Part shown: piece by piece, positions 28,784 to 37,534 of the stretch
Layout: each line of letters starts with the position of its first letter
Position numbering within the stretch: the stretch's first letter is position 1
NCBI GenBank assembly: GCA_913060675.1
Contig: CAJXUS010000008.1
Location: 1 to 64,000 of the forward strand
Direction of reading: 5' to 3'
DNA: 64,000 bases
Source: an uncultured Rhodospirillales bacterium
GTDB lineage: Bacteria; Pseudomonadota; Alphaproteobacteria; Kiloniellales; Kiloniellaceae
Position numbers and translations under genes: made by a program
The notes under the pieces: model-generated
Seen by the model: only the letters and a program-made list of their open reading frames with translations
Told to the model about the DNA's origin: nothing
Databases searched by the model: none

Positions 28784-29350
28784 ATGAAAATAAACGGAAA
28801 TGCCATTCGCCCTGGCAATATCATTGAGTACAAAGGCCGCTTGATGCGTGCGATGAAAACTCAGCACACACAGCCGGGCAAAGGTGGTGCGTACCTCCAA
28901 GTGGAACTCAGAGATATCCGCGATGGAACAAAAATGAACGAACGTTTCCGCGCGAGTGAAGATGTTGATCGTGTACGTTTAGACCAGGTTGAATACCAAT
29001 TTCTTTTCCGCGACGGCGATATGCTCAATTTCATGAATAATGAATCTTACGAGCAAATTGCACTGCACGAAGACATGGTCGGCGAGCCTGTTATCTTCTT
29101 GCAAGACGGCATGGCGGTCACCATTGAGCTTTATGAAGAAGAACCAATCTCAGTAGTTCTCCCAGATCACATTATCTGCGAAGTTGTCGAAGCTGATGCT
29201 GTAGTCAAAGGACAGACCGCATCTTCTTCTTACAAGCCTGGCGTACTGGATAATGGGGTACGTATTCTTGTTCCACCACATATCGCAGCAGGTACGCGTG
29301 TCGTTGTGAATACTGCCGACGGCAGTTATGTGGAACGTGCAAAAGATTAA
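28784..29350 (+). CDS. efp: Elongation factor P
   Basis: A 188-residue tRNA-shaped protein that helps ribosomes make Pro-Pro bonds. The KOW-like domain starts [21 protein letters not shown]; the loop carrying the functional lysine is TQPGKGGAY with K33 at its tip, the position modified by EpmA in gammaproteobacteria. OB domains follow. Pro-rich proteins encoded nearby (TolA, the OmpA-like protein at 30378) are the type of client that needs EF-P. A short hairpin (29364-29382) lies in the 60-bp gap to suhB. Confidence 0.97.
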   Translation: MKINGNAIRPGNIIEYKGRLMRAMKTQHTQPGKGGAYLQVELRDIRDGTKMNERFRASEDVDRVRLDQVEYQFLFRDGDMLNFMNNESYEQIALHEDMVGEPVIFLQDGMAVTIELYEEEPISVVLPDHIICEVVEADAVVKGQTASSSYKPGVLDNGVRILVPPHIAAGTRVVVNTADGSYVERAKD

Positions 29351-29410
29351 GACATTACACAGCGAGTACAAAAGGCGTACTCTCTAACAAACTTACGGAA
29401 AGTTATTTCG

Positions 29411-30211
29411 ATGGTATATCGTTCACCACGCATAACCGTTATGGTCCGCGCAGCTGAAAAAGCTGCTCGCAGCCTCAAGCGCGACTTTGGTGAAGTGGAA
29501 AATCTTCAGGTTTCGAAAAAGGGTCCTGCTGACTTTGTATCAACTGCAGATCTAAAAGCAGAAAAAATTCTTATCGACGAGCTTAAATGGGCGCGTCCTG
29601 AATTTGGATTTCTAACCGAAGAAGCCGGCGTTGAAAAAGGCGAGAGCCAAGACGAGCGTTGGATTGTTGATCCTCTCGATGGCACAACCAATTTTCTACA
29701 TGGGCTCCCTCACTTTGCCATTTCCATTGCTCTCGAAGTACGTGGTGAAATTGTAGCAGCACTGATCTATGATCCTATCAAAGATGAGATGTTCACAGCA
29801 GAAAAAGGTAAGGGCGCTTTTCTCAACGATAAACGCCTACGTGTCTCTGCAAGGGTAAGTCTCGACAGCGTCGTCGTTGCGACAGGCGCGCCTTATCTTG
29901 GCCACGGAGATCGCGGTCCCTTCCTTCGTGAAATCAACGCTGTGATGGCTCAAACAGCAGGTATCCGTCGTTGGGGTGCTGCGGCACTTGACCTCGCCTA
30001 TGTTGCTGCTGGCCGGTATGACGCCTTTTGGGAACGTGACCTCTCTTCATGGGATGTCGCAGCTGGTATGTTAATTGTGAGTGAAGCTGGTGGTGCCGTG
30101 ACCCAAATTGACGGTCGGCAGTTCAAACACGATAACAAAAGCATTTTATGTGCGAATATCGACTTACACCCTAAAATGGTTAAGCTGTTCAAAGACGCTG
30201 GTAAAGACTAA
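29411..30211 (+). CDS. suhB: Inositol-1-monophosphatase family protein SuhB
   Basis: A 266-residue Mg-dependent phosphatase with the family motifs GFLTEEAG, WIVDPLDGTTNFLHG (metal ligands) and LSSWDVAAGMLIVSEAGG. SuhB homologues act as inositol phosphatases and, in enterobacteria, also as Nus-type partners of RNA polymerase during rRNA transcription. Order efp-suhB is typical of alphaproteobacteria. A strong terminator follows. Confidence 0.95.
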   Translation: MVYRSPRITVMVRAAEKAARSLKRDFGEVENLQVSKKGPADFVSTADLKAEKILIDELKWARPEFGFLTEEAGVEKGESQDERWIVDPLDGTTNFLHGLPHFAISIALEVRGEIVAALIYDPIKDEMFTAEKGKGAFLNDKRLRVSARVSLDSVVVATGAPYLGHGDRGPFLREINAVMAQTAGIRRWGAAALDLAYVAAGRYDAFWERDLSSWDVAAGMLIVSEAGGAVTQIDGRQFKHDNKSILCANIDLHPKMVKLFKDAGKD

Positions 30212-30258
30212 CTAAAAAATCCAGTCTATCTTAGATTTAACAACGATTTTACAATAAT

Positions 30259-30295
30259 AGAGAGAGGCCCTTTAAACGGCCTCTCTCTTCTTTTT
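30259..30295 (+). terminator. Rho-independent terminator after suhB
   Basis: AGAGAGAGGCC (30259-30269) pairs with GGCCTCTCTCT (30278-30288), followed by TCTTTTT. Clear end of the efp-suhB transcript. Confidence 0.93.
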
Positions 30296-30377
30296 GCCTT
30301 ATCTATTGTCGTATCCTCTTATCAGCATTAAGCTACGCCTCAAGATTCACATTCGGAATCATCCTGGGGGATGTAAG

Positions 30378-31850
30378 TTGTTCAAGCCTATGAGCTATAT
30401 GTTGAAAAATAGATTTATTAATCGCTCTGCAATTCTACTTGCAGGATGTTCAGGTATGGCGCTCTTAAGTGCTGCCACAACAACAATGGCCCAAAACACC
30501 ACGATCATCGGGGGATCAGGTAGTTCAGGTGTCTATATAAACGAGCAATTGATTGGCTCAGTACCAGCCTATTCGAATGGCTATTCCCATGGGTATGGAA
30601 CACAGAATACACCATCAGGATACCCTGGCAGCAATGACGGAGAGTACCTGAGCAGACCGGGCAATCTTCTCTATCCGCCACAGAATTATCTTCGAAGTCA
30701 GATCACCATACAAAATTTTGCTGATTTTCAACCGTCTGGATACACCCAACAAGGCTATAACACTCAAGGTAACAACACTCCTGCTTCTGCCTATGCCCCA
30801 CAGGGCTACAACACTGGTCAGCAACAGCCAGGGGTAGTTTCTGGAAGTAGCCTGTATAATCCTTATGGCCAACCTCTGGTACCCCTATCCCAAGTGTCTC
30901 AGACACGTGTAACCAGCACAGGTGACCAGCCCCAATATCCGTCTCAGGTACCTGCGTTCCAACCACAATCGCAACTGCTTGTTCCTCCCCCCTCAGGACG
31001 AACTCCTGTGGCACGTGCGCCTGCACCTGTAAAAACTAATAACCGTCCGGTGGCTTCTGACCTACCGCCATCAGCGCCTGTTGCTATCGCGAAAGTGACA
31101 ACGCCAACAGCACCCAAAGTTATAAAAGAAGCGGTAGAACCACTACAAATCACCAAAGTTCCAAGTCCCGTCACCCCTCCTGCACCAGTAATCTCTACAA
31201 TTACCCCCACACAACCAGAACCAGTCGCTAAAGCCCCTACAGCTCCATCACCAGAACCGAGTACTGTTAGCGCAAAAATCGTAGAGATCCCAAATACAGT
31301 AACCGCTAAATCACCAGAGCCTGCTCCTGAAATAGAGACTGTAACTAGCGAACCAATTCTCACGCCCCCACCCGTTCCAGCCCCAGTTCCAGTCCCCGTC
31401 ACAGCTGAAGCAGGCACAGGCATACCAATTGCCCCTACAATCGTAGAATCGACACTTGTAGAGAGCACAGAAGAACTTGCCCCTCCACCGGCACCGCCAG
31501 CCGCCCCGGTTGAAACTGCTGCCATTGACCTCAACGCGCCGCTTCAACCAATAAAGTTGTTCTTTGCACCTGATCACGCGGAACTCAGTGCCGATGCCCG
31601 CGTGAAGTTGAACCAATTGGCTGACGCTCTGCTGGCTGACGATGCAAAGGTAATCCAGCTTCTTGCATACGCCAGTGACAATGAGAGTAGTGCACAAGCG
31701 CGCCGAGTATCCCTATCTCGTGCATTAGCAGTAAGGGGTGTTCTAATGGAGCGTGGTATTCAGAGTACGAGAATGCATGTACGGGCTCTTGGGAACAAAT
31801 CGAAAGACGGAAATCCCGACCGCGTAGAAATCATTCCTGTTCAGAATTAA
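30378..31850 (+). CDS. Exported OmpA-domain protein with long Pro-rich linker
   Basis: About 490 residues. I prefer the TTG at 30378 because GGGGGA ends six bases before it; ATG at 30390 is the alternative, and the frame upstream of 30378 is probably untranslated. An N-terminal signal (SAILLAGCSGMALLSAATTTMAQ) contains both a lipobox-like LAGC and a type I site TMAQ, so anchoring is uncertain. A Tyr/Gly/Gln/Asn-rich region (about 40-150) leads into a Pro/Ala/Val/Thr-rich linker (about 170-380). The C-terminal OmpA-like domain reads IKLFFAPDHAELSADARVKL...YASDNESSAQARRVSLSRALAVRGVL, with an Asp and an Arg where peptidoglycan-binding members have them. It is followed 105 bp later by the MotA/MotB-like pair and likely works with it. 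Confidence 0.82.
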   Translation: MFKPMSYMLKNRFINRSAILLAGCSGMALLSAATTTMAQNTTIIGGSGSSGVYINEQLIGSVPAYSNGYSHGYGTQNTPSGYPGSNDGEYLSRPGNLLYPPQNYLRSQITIQNFADFQPSGYTQQGYNTQGNNTPASAYAPQGYNTGQQQPGVVSGSSLYNPYGQPLVPLSQVSQTRVTSTGDQPQYPSQVPAFQPQSQLLVPPPSGRTPVARAPAPVKTNNRPVASDLPPSAPVAIAKVTTPTAPKVIKEAVEPLQITKVPSPVTPPAPVISTITPTQPEPVAKAPTAPSPEPSTVSAKIVEIPNTVTAKSPEPAPEIETVTSEPILTPPPVPAPVPVPVTAEAGTGIPIAPTIVESTLVESTEELAPPPAPPAAPVETAAIDLNAPLQPIKLFFAPDHAELSADARVKLNQLADALLADDAKVIQLLAYASDNESSAQARRVSLSRALAVRGVLMERGIQSTRMHVRALGNKSKDGNPDRVEIIPVQN

Positions 31851-31955
31851 CTGAGTTCAAACTATCCAAACAAGGTTGCAATTGCTTAGCCATAGTTTTG
31901 CCTAACCGCACCTGTAACCTGCGCAGAGTTTTTATTTACAAGAGGCGCCTCGCGT

Positions 31956-33119
31956 ATGAAACGGCCAACACGTTATCTCATCCGGATGGGTATTTTTCTG
32001 GGTATTGTTTCGATTGCAGTTGCAGCATTAGCCCCTAGCCTTCAAGAGGCCTTTATTGCAAACGCTGTAATGAATGGGATGATTTTAGGCGTTCTCTTTT
32101 TTGGCATCATATACATTTTTCGCCAAGTTCTCTCTCTGAAACCTGAACTCGCCTGGCTGGAAGATCTCAAACGGGAAACTGAAGGCGGCCTCGTATTCGC
32201 TGGCGCGTTTGATGAGATACGAGAACCTAAGTTACTTGGCCCCATGGCAACAATGATTGGTGAGAAGAAAGGCAAACTCAGCCTTTCCACCTTATCAATG
32301 AGAACCCTTCTTGATGGCATTTCAAGCCGTATAGAAGAAAGCCATGACATTTCCCGCTACCTTATTGGCCTACTTGTCTTTCTCGGACTACTGGGCACTT
32401 TCTGGGGCTTACTCGATACTGTTAATGCTGTAGGGCAAACTATTTCAGGTTTAAGCACGACCGCAGATGATCCATCCGCCATGTTTGACGAATTAAAGGC
32501 AGGCCTCGCAACACCACTATCTGGTATGGGAACGGCCTTTAGCTCCTCTCTGTTTGGTCTCGCAGGATCTCTGGTCCTCGGCTTTCTTGAATTACAAGCG
32601 GGTCAGGCTCACAACCGTTTTCTCAATTACCTTGAAGAGTGGCTTTCTGGAATTACCAAGTTATCCAGTGGCGGCCCTGGCGTTGATGGGGATCAGTCCG
32701 TTCCCGCATACATTTCTGCGTTACTGGAACAAACCGCAGAAAGTCTGGAAAAGCTTGAACGCACCATGTCCAGAGATGAAGAAGAACGGGTAAAATCGAA
32801 CCAAAGCCTGATCACTTTGACCGAACGCATGTCTACACTTACAGACCATATGAGAGCAGAGCAAAGCGTGATGCTAAGCATTGCCGAAACCCAAGCACAG
32901 CTCAAACCAATTCTGGGGCAACTCGCTCAAGCTCAATCAAGACCACCAGCCAACACAGGGATCGATGAAGCGTCACGTGGGCATTTGCGAAACATGGACC
33001 TTAGACTAGAACAATTAACCGGAGAAATCAGTAACGGTCGGGAGAGTTCTGTTCAGGAAATCCGGAGCGAAATACGCTTGTTAACACGAACTTTGGCAGC
33101 CCTTGCAGAAGGGGAATAA
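31956..33119 (+). CDS. MotA/TolQ/ExbB-like motor subunit with long cytoplasmic tail
   Basis: A 387-residue inner-membrane protein. Two N-terminal membrane helices (about 10-28 and 35-58) are followed by a cytoplasmic segment, then a pair of helices about 137-163 (RYLIGLLVFLGLLGTFWGLLDT) and 189-212 (GMGTAFSSSLFGLAGSLVLGF). The GLLGTFWG and GTAFSSSLFGLAGS signatures are those of MotA/TolQ/ExbB proteins, whose Thr/Gly residues line the ion channel. The last ~170 residues form a helical, coiled-coil-like cytoplasmic tail. Its stop lies six bases before the MotB-like gene. Function is not established; it is neither the flagellar MotA nor TolQ, which is encoded at 16142. Confidence 0.85.
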   Translation: MKRPTRYLIRMGIFLGIVSIAVAALAPSLQEAFIANAVMNGMILGVLFFGIIYIFRQVLSLKPELAWLEDLKRETEGGLVFAGAFDEIREPKLLGPMATMIGEKKGKLSLSTLSMRTLLDGISSRIEESHDISRYLIGLLVFLGLLGTFWGLLDTVNAVGQTISGLSTTADDPSAMFDELKAGLATPLSGMGTAFSSSLFGLAGSLVLGFLELQAGQAHNRFLNYLEEWLSGITKLSSGGPGVDGDQSVPAYISALLEQTAESLEKLERTMSRDEEERVKSNQSLITLTERMSTLTDHMRAEQSVMLSIAETQAQLKPILGQLAQAQSRPPANTGIDEASRGHLRNMDLRLEQLTGEISNGRESSVQEIRSEIRLLTRTLAALAEGE

Positions 33120-33125
33120 CCCCAA

Positions 33126-34490
33126 ATGTCTTTCTCTAGCCGTAGAAATAACCGTAGATCAATAAACATCTGGCCAGGATTTGTAGACGCACTAGCAACA
33201 CTCCTGCTGGTCATCATTTTTGTTCTTATGGTTTTTATGGTGGCGCAGTTTACGCTAAGTAATGCGCTGAGCGGGAAAGACAAAGCCCTTAGCAATTTGA
33301 ATAGAGAAATCAGTGAACTCGCCGACCTTCTTTCACTGGAGAAATCAGCGAACACTCGGCTTCGGACCAGCGTTACCCAGTTAACCACTGAACTCCAGAG
33401 CTCCATATCCTCGCGTGATAGCCTCGCTAATCAATTATCGTCTTTATCCGAAGACAAAGAAGACCTCGAGGGAGAACTGGTTTCTGTCAGCAAAAGACTG
33501 AAAGACCTTGTCAGTGCTCAAGCTCTGCTTCAGTCCGACAAAGATTTACTGCAATCAGACAAAGACCTGCTTGAAAAAAACAAAAAGGATCTTCAAGCTG
33601 AAAAAGAAGATCTTTTAAAAAACAAGCGGTCTATTGAAGAGCAACTTTCCATTCTCGAACTCGCAGCAGCAAAGCTTTCTGCGGAATCCGCGCGGGTAAA
33701 TGCAGAATTGGAAGATGCTTACAAGGTCGTCGAAGCAGATAGAGACAAGATCGAAACTCAGCTCGCAGAGATTGCTCTGTTGAAAGAAATTCGCGACGGC
33801 TTAACCCAAAAACTAGCCGGCGCAGAAAGTGATATCACGGGCCAACAAAAGCTGACAGCAGAAGCTCAGACTGAAGTTGTCCTTCTAAACCAACAAATCG
33901 CTGCCCTTAGAAAGCAACTCTCGGACATCTCAGCCACCTTGGACATAACCGAAGCAATCAACGCGGCCCAAGAAACTCAAATCCTCGACCTTGGCAAGCG
34001 CCTGAACGTTGCCCTTGCGACTAAAGTGCAACAACTTGCCAAATATAGATCTGAGTTCTTTGGGCGCCTAAGAGAAGTGCTTGGTAACCGTCAAGATATC
34101 CGGATTGTAGGCGATCGTTTTGTTTTTCAGTCTGAAGTTCTCTTTACGAGTGGTTCTGCCACTCTTGAAGACGGAGGAAGCCAGCAGCTGGGACAGCTCG
34201 CAAAGACCCTTAGAGAGCTCTCAGCGACAATCCCAACCGAAATCGACTGGATACTCAGGGTAGACGGGCACACCGATGTACAGCCTATTTCCACGCCAGA
34301 GTTCCCATCGAACTGGGAACTCTCAACAGCTCGGTCCATATCAGTCGTGAAATTCCTCGTAAGTCAGGGCATACCAGCTTCGAGGTTGGCCGCGACTGGA
34401 TTCGGTCAGTTCCAGCCGCTTGATACCAGCCGCGATGAGATTGCCTATAGACGAAACCGTCGCATCGAACTCAAATTAACTCAGCGCTAA
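33126..34490 (+). CDS. MotB-like peptidoglycan-binding motor subunit with coiled-coil
   Basis: 454 residues. A short basic N-terminus precedes WPGFVDALATLLLVIIFVLMVFMV; D21 in FVDAL occupies the ion-carrying aspartate position of MotB/TolR/ExbD. A long periplasmic coiled coil follows (about 48-310), including tandem units such as LLQSDKDLLQSDKDLLEKN. The C-terminal OmpA domain carries RVDGHTDVQPIS, NWELSTARSISVV and GFGQFQPL...RNRRIEL, with intact peptidoglycan-binding Asp and Arg. It pairs with the MotA-like protein as a 5:2-type stator, here with a much longer periplasmic arm than MotB. No flagellar genes are nearby. Confidence 0.87.
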   Translation: MSFSSRRNNRRSINIWPGFVDALATLLLVIIFVLMVFMVAQFTLSNALSGKDKALSNLNREISELADLLSLEKSANTRLRTSVTQLTTELQSSISSRDSLANQLSSLSEDKEDLEGELVSVSKRLKDLVSAQALLQSDKDLLQSDKDLLEKNKKDLQAEKEDLLKNKRSIEEQLSILELAAAKLSAESARVNAELEDAYKVVEADRDKIETQLAEIALLKEIRDGLTQKLAGAESDITGQQKLTAEAQTEVVLLNQQIAALRKQLSDISATLDITEAINAAQETQILDLGKRLNVALATKVQQLAKYRSEFFGRLREVLGNRQDIRIVGDRFVFQSEVLFTSGSATLEDGGSQQLGQLAKTLRELSATIPTEIDWILRVDGHTDVQPISTPEFPSNWELSTARSISVVKFLVSQGIPASRLAATGFGQFQPLDTSRDEIAYRRNRRIELKLTQR

Positions 34491-34507
34491 TCCGAGCCAC
34501 TAAAAGA

Positions 34508-36355
34508 TCAGCTTGCAGCTTGAGTTGGTATGCTTTGAGTTTGTATTGAAGGATTCATATCAATACCAAACTGTAACTCAGCCAAGTTAGCATAGAGCCC
34601 ATCTTGTTTGATCAACTCATTATGAGTACCACTGGCAACGATTTGCCCTTGATCCATAACCAGTATCCGATCCGCCTTCAATACCGTCGCCAGGCGGTGT
34701 GCAATCATCAAAGTTGTCCGTCCTTCCAACAAGTTATCCAAAGCCTGCTGAACAGCTTTCTCACTTTGAGAATCCAAAGCCGAAGTCGCTTCGTCCAACA
34801 ATAATATTTCAGGATCCCGAAGAATTGCCCTGGCTATCGCAAGACGTTGTCGCTGTCCACCTGATAACCGAACCCCTTTTTCGCCTAAGAATGTATCGTA
34901 TCCATCCGGAAGATCGTTAAGGAACTCATGCGCGGAAGCAGCTTTCGCAGCCTCAATAATATCTTCTTTGCTTGCCCCTGGACGGCCATAGCGAATGTTC
35001 TCTAGGGCCGTTGTAGAGAAAATAACCGGTTCTTGAGAAACCATTCCGATGTGCTGACGCATTTCAACCGGATCAAGCTCTCTTAAAGGGACGCCATCAA
35101 TCGAAATTTCGCCCTTCTGCACATCGTAATAGCGAAGCAATAACTGAAAAACTGTCGTCTTCCCCGCCCCAGACGGGCCGACAATAGCTACTTTCTCGCC
35201 AGCCTTAATATCTGCAGAGAAATCAGCCATGGCAGATTGATTTGGTCTAGATGGGTAATTAAAGCCGACTTCCTTGAAAGAAACGGCACCTTGAATTTTA
35301 GAAGGTAGTGCAACAGAATTTTCCGGAGCAGAGATATCCGATTCCATCGAGAGTAAATCCAATAGGCGTTCGGTTGCCCCAGCGGCACGTTGCAAATCAC
35401 CGATAACTTCACTGAAGGCCCCGAGAGATCCCGCAACGACAATCGCATAGAATACAAAAGAGGATAGCTCTCCAGCCGAGATTTTACCTTCGAGGACGTC
35501 GCGCCCACCCATCCACAAAATTGCACTAATCGATCCAAAGACCAGTAAAATTACAACGGCGGTTAAAAGAGCCCTAAATCGGATTCGGGTTGCGGCTGTA
35601 CCAAAAGCATCCTCAACACGGCCCGAAAAGAATCCGCGATCAATTTCTTCGTGACTAAATGCTTGAACGGTGCGAATCGCGCCTATTGTCTCATCAGCAA
35701 AAACACCGACATCGGCAATGCGATCCTGACTATCTTTACTTAAACGGCGCACTTTACGCCCAAAAAACAGAATCGGGATCAAAACAAAGGGAATTACCAA
35801 AACCACAAACCCCGTGAGTTTCGGAGATGTGATGACGAGAAGGGTCAATCCACCAAAGAACATCAGTATGTTACGCAAAGCAATTGAAAAAGAAGACCCA
35901 ACAACAACTTGTAGTAAAGTTGTATCCGTCGTTAGTCGAGACAGTATCTCACCACTCCGGGTGACTTCAAAAAATGCTGGTGACATTTTGATAACATGGC
36001 TAAAAACGGCTGTTCTGATATCAGCAACAACCCGCTCACCAATCCATGAAACAAGGTAATATCGCGAGTAGCTGGCAAGCGCCAAAAGAACAGTCACACC
36101 AAACAGAACGAAAACAGCTTGGTCTAACAGAGCACTATCCCCACCGGAAAAACCCTGATCAATCAAGGCCTTGAGACCGCGCCCCAACCCTAAAACAGTG
36201 CCTGCAGCAACGATCAGAGCAATCATCGCGCCAAATATCTGAAGTTTATAAGGGCGCACAAACTGCCAAAGTAACAACAGATGTTTCAGTTCTTTGCTAC
36301 TCGGTCGATCCGCGCTTTGCGTTTCAGATTTTCTACGGGCGCTGTTGCGACTCAT
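34508..36355 (-). CDS. ABCB-type ABC exporter (fused permease-ATPase)
   Basis: A 615-residue half-transporter that works as a homodimer. Six membrane helices lie between about residues 35 and 320 (LQIFGAMIALIVAAGTVLGLG, then others). The ATPase carries Walker A GPSGAGKTTVFQLLL, Q-loop SQEPVIFS, signature LSGGQRQRLAIARAIL, Walker B ILLLDEATSALD and H-loop AHRLAT. It resembles MsbA/BmrA-type lipid or drug exporters; the substrate is unknown. It converges with the motor genes (17 bp apart) and diverges from rpmE, and ABC exporter-rpmE-DUF1465 is a recurring alphaproteobacterial order. Confidence 0.92.
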   Translation of the reverse strand: MSRNSARRKSETQSADRPSSKELKHLLLLWQFVRPYKLQIFGAMIALIVAAGTVLGLGRGLKALIDQGFSGGDSALLDQAVFVLFGVTVLLALASYSRYYLVSWIGERVVADIRTAVFSHVIKMSPAFFEVTRSGEILSRLTTDTTLLQVVVGSSFSIALRNILMFFGGLTLLVITSPKLTGFVVLVIPFVLIPILFFGRKVRRLSKDSQDRIADVGVFADETIGAIRTVQAFSHEEIDRGFFSGRVEDAFGTAATRIRFRALLTAVVILLVFGSISAILWMGGRDVLEGKISAGELSSFVFYAIVVAGSLGAFSEVIGDLQRAAGATERLLDLLSMESDISAPENSVALPSKIQGAVSFKEVGFNYPSRPNQSAMADFSADIKAGEKVAIVGPSGAGKTTVFQLLLRYYDVQKGEISIDGVPLRELDPVEMRQHIGMVSQEPVIFSTTALENIRYGRPGASKEDIIEAAKAASAHEFLNDLPDGYDTFLGEKGVRLSGGQRQRLAIARAILRDPEILLLDEATSALDSQSEKAVQQALDNLLEGRTTLMIAHRLATVLKADRILVMDQGQIVASGTHNELIKQDGLYANLAELQFGIDMNPSIQTQSIPTQAAS

Positions 36356-36587
36356 ACTTTATATCCTGCCATACAGTCCTCACGAAGAGGAGTAACCAAA
36401 ATTATTCTCAGATATCTAATAACGGAATTGACCTTTCCACTCCAGTGTGAGAAACCACAAATTATTAAAGGCTTCAATGCGACCCTATGACCTAGCCAAG
36501 TAGTTTAACCCCGATTCGTGGTTTTCTGCTTGCCTCAAGGTACTGGGTCAGTTACAAAGCCCCCGCTTCCTATGGGGATACAGGACT

Positions 36588-36812
36588 ATGAAAAAAGACA
36601 TTCATCCAGAATACCACACCATCAAAGTTGTTATGACCGATGGTAGTGAATTCGAAACAAGATCGACTTGGGGCAAAGAAGGCGACACTATGCGCCTTGA
36701 TATTGATCCTAAGAGTCACCCAGCTTGGACTGGCGAACACCGTTTGGTTGATACCGGCGGTCAAGTTGCTAAGTTCAACAAGCGTTTTGCAGCTTTCGGC
36801 ATCAAGAACTAA
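36588..36812 (+). CDS. rpmE: 50S ribosomal protein L31
   Basis: A 74-residue ribosomal protein beginning [28 protein letters not shown] and containing [12 protein letters not shown] and [10 protein letters not shown]. It lacks the zinc-binding CxxC cysteines, so it is the zinc-independent C-minus form. GGACT precedes the ATG. It converges with rcdA at a shared terminator. Confidence 0.96.
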   Translation: MKKDIHPEYHTIKVVMTDGSEFETRSTWGKEGDTMRLDIDPKSHPAWTGEHRLVDTGGQVAKFNKRFAAFGIKN

Positions 36813-36831
36813 GCCGTCTTTTGCATACGAG

Positions 36832-36864
36832 AAAAAAAGGTCCCGTTTACGGGGCCTTTTTTTT
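36832..36864. terminator. Bidirectional terminator, rpmE / rcdA
   Basis: AAAAAAGGTCCCG-TTTA-CGGGGCCTTTTTTTT is a stem flanked by A and T runs, so it works in both directions. It overlaps the last codons of rcdA (stop at 36847). Confidence 0.92.
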
Positions 36865-37254
36865 CGCTCTATCCACTCTATCTAATTGAGAATCAAGCCG
36901 CATTACCCGTACATAAATCAAATAACTTCGGCTCAGTAGATCCGCCATTTTAGGATCTGCACCATCAGGAAGCTGATCGGGCACGTCGCATACAATTTGC
37001 CCAGACAAACGATTTTCCGGCTGGATAGCCTCATCCATCGACATTTCACCAGACAATACTGCCCGCTGCATCATGAGCCATGCCATAACCTGGGTAAGCC
37101 TTGAAGTCAGGCGCATGCCCTCACAACAGATTTGCAACCGATCTTCCGGACGAAGCCAAGGATGACGATTTCGCGCTCGATCAGCCATATAATCTCTCGC
37201 TTCACGCGTTAAAGATAAGGCCTCTTGGTATGTCGAATCGAGAAAAGTTACCAT
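36847..37254 (-). CDS. rcdA: DUF1465 protein, RcdA-like CtrA-degradation adaptor
   Basis: 135 residues matching the DUF1465 family, whose Caulobacter member RcdA is an adaptor that brings CtrA and other substrates to ClpXP in a cell-cycle dependent way. Diagnostic stretches are CCEGMRLTSRLTQVMAWLMMQRAVLSGEMSMDEA and LLSRSYLIYVRVMRLDSQLDR. It is largely helical with no membrane segment. The RcdA name is by family; whether it acts on CtrA here is inferred. Its 3' end is the shared terminator with rpmE. Confidence 0.85.
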   Translation of the reverse strand: MVTFLDSTYQEALSLTREARDYMADRARNRHPWLRPEDRLQICCEGMRLTSRLTQVMAWLMMQRAVLSGEMSMDEAIQPENRLSGQIVCDVPDQLPDGADPKMADLLSRSYLIYVRVMRLDSQLDRVDRAKKKAP

Positions 37255-37441
37255 GTCCTGCCTGACGACTCTTGCTGGCGCATTTTTTATGAAAGCTCTC
37301 TGCGCTACTTAGCCCCATACTAACATCCAGTGCCTTAACAAAATATTGGCATCGATCAGCCGTCTATTAAAAACCCAATAGCAGGTTTGATTAATTTAAA
37401 GCCTAGATCTTGAAATCATTTTTAGAACACTTAACTCGAAT

Positions 37442-37534
37442 AGTAAGAGAAATGCCTTCGGGGTTTTTCTTACTCGTCGGCTCGACCATGAGGTGAGCCA
37501 AATATAAAGCATGTTGCTCAATGGAGAACAAGCA
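37442..37534 (+). promoter_or_regulatory. ROSE-like RNA thermometer upstream of hsp20
   Basis: Three successive hairpins fill the leader. Hairpin 1 (37442-37474) joins AGTAAGA to TCTTACT with a TTCG loop. Hairpin 2 (37479-37499) is GGCTC-ACC-ATGA-GGT-GAGCC. Hairpin 3 (37509-37533) is imperfect and pairs TTGCTC with the Shine-Dalgarno GGAG and following ACAAGC. An anti-SD of the form U-U/C-GCU with mismatches is the hallmark of ROSE elements that block small heat-shock gene translation at low temperature and melt on heating. Roughly 30 bp upstream a CTTGAAA (37409) could be part of a heat-shock promoter, but its -10 is weak. Confidence 0.7.

Noticed and set aside
29351-29410. suhB-motif RNA or riboswitch between efp and suhB
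   Set aside because: Only a 6-bp hairpin is visible and the spacer is too short for the known motif.
31956-34490. Zorya anti-phage system
   Set aside because: The pair resembles ZorA/ZorB in layout, but no ZorC, ZorD or ZorE-type gene is near, the coiled-coil arm is on the MotB-like side, and the surroundings are core chromosome.
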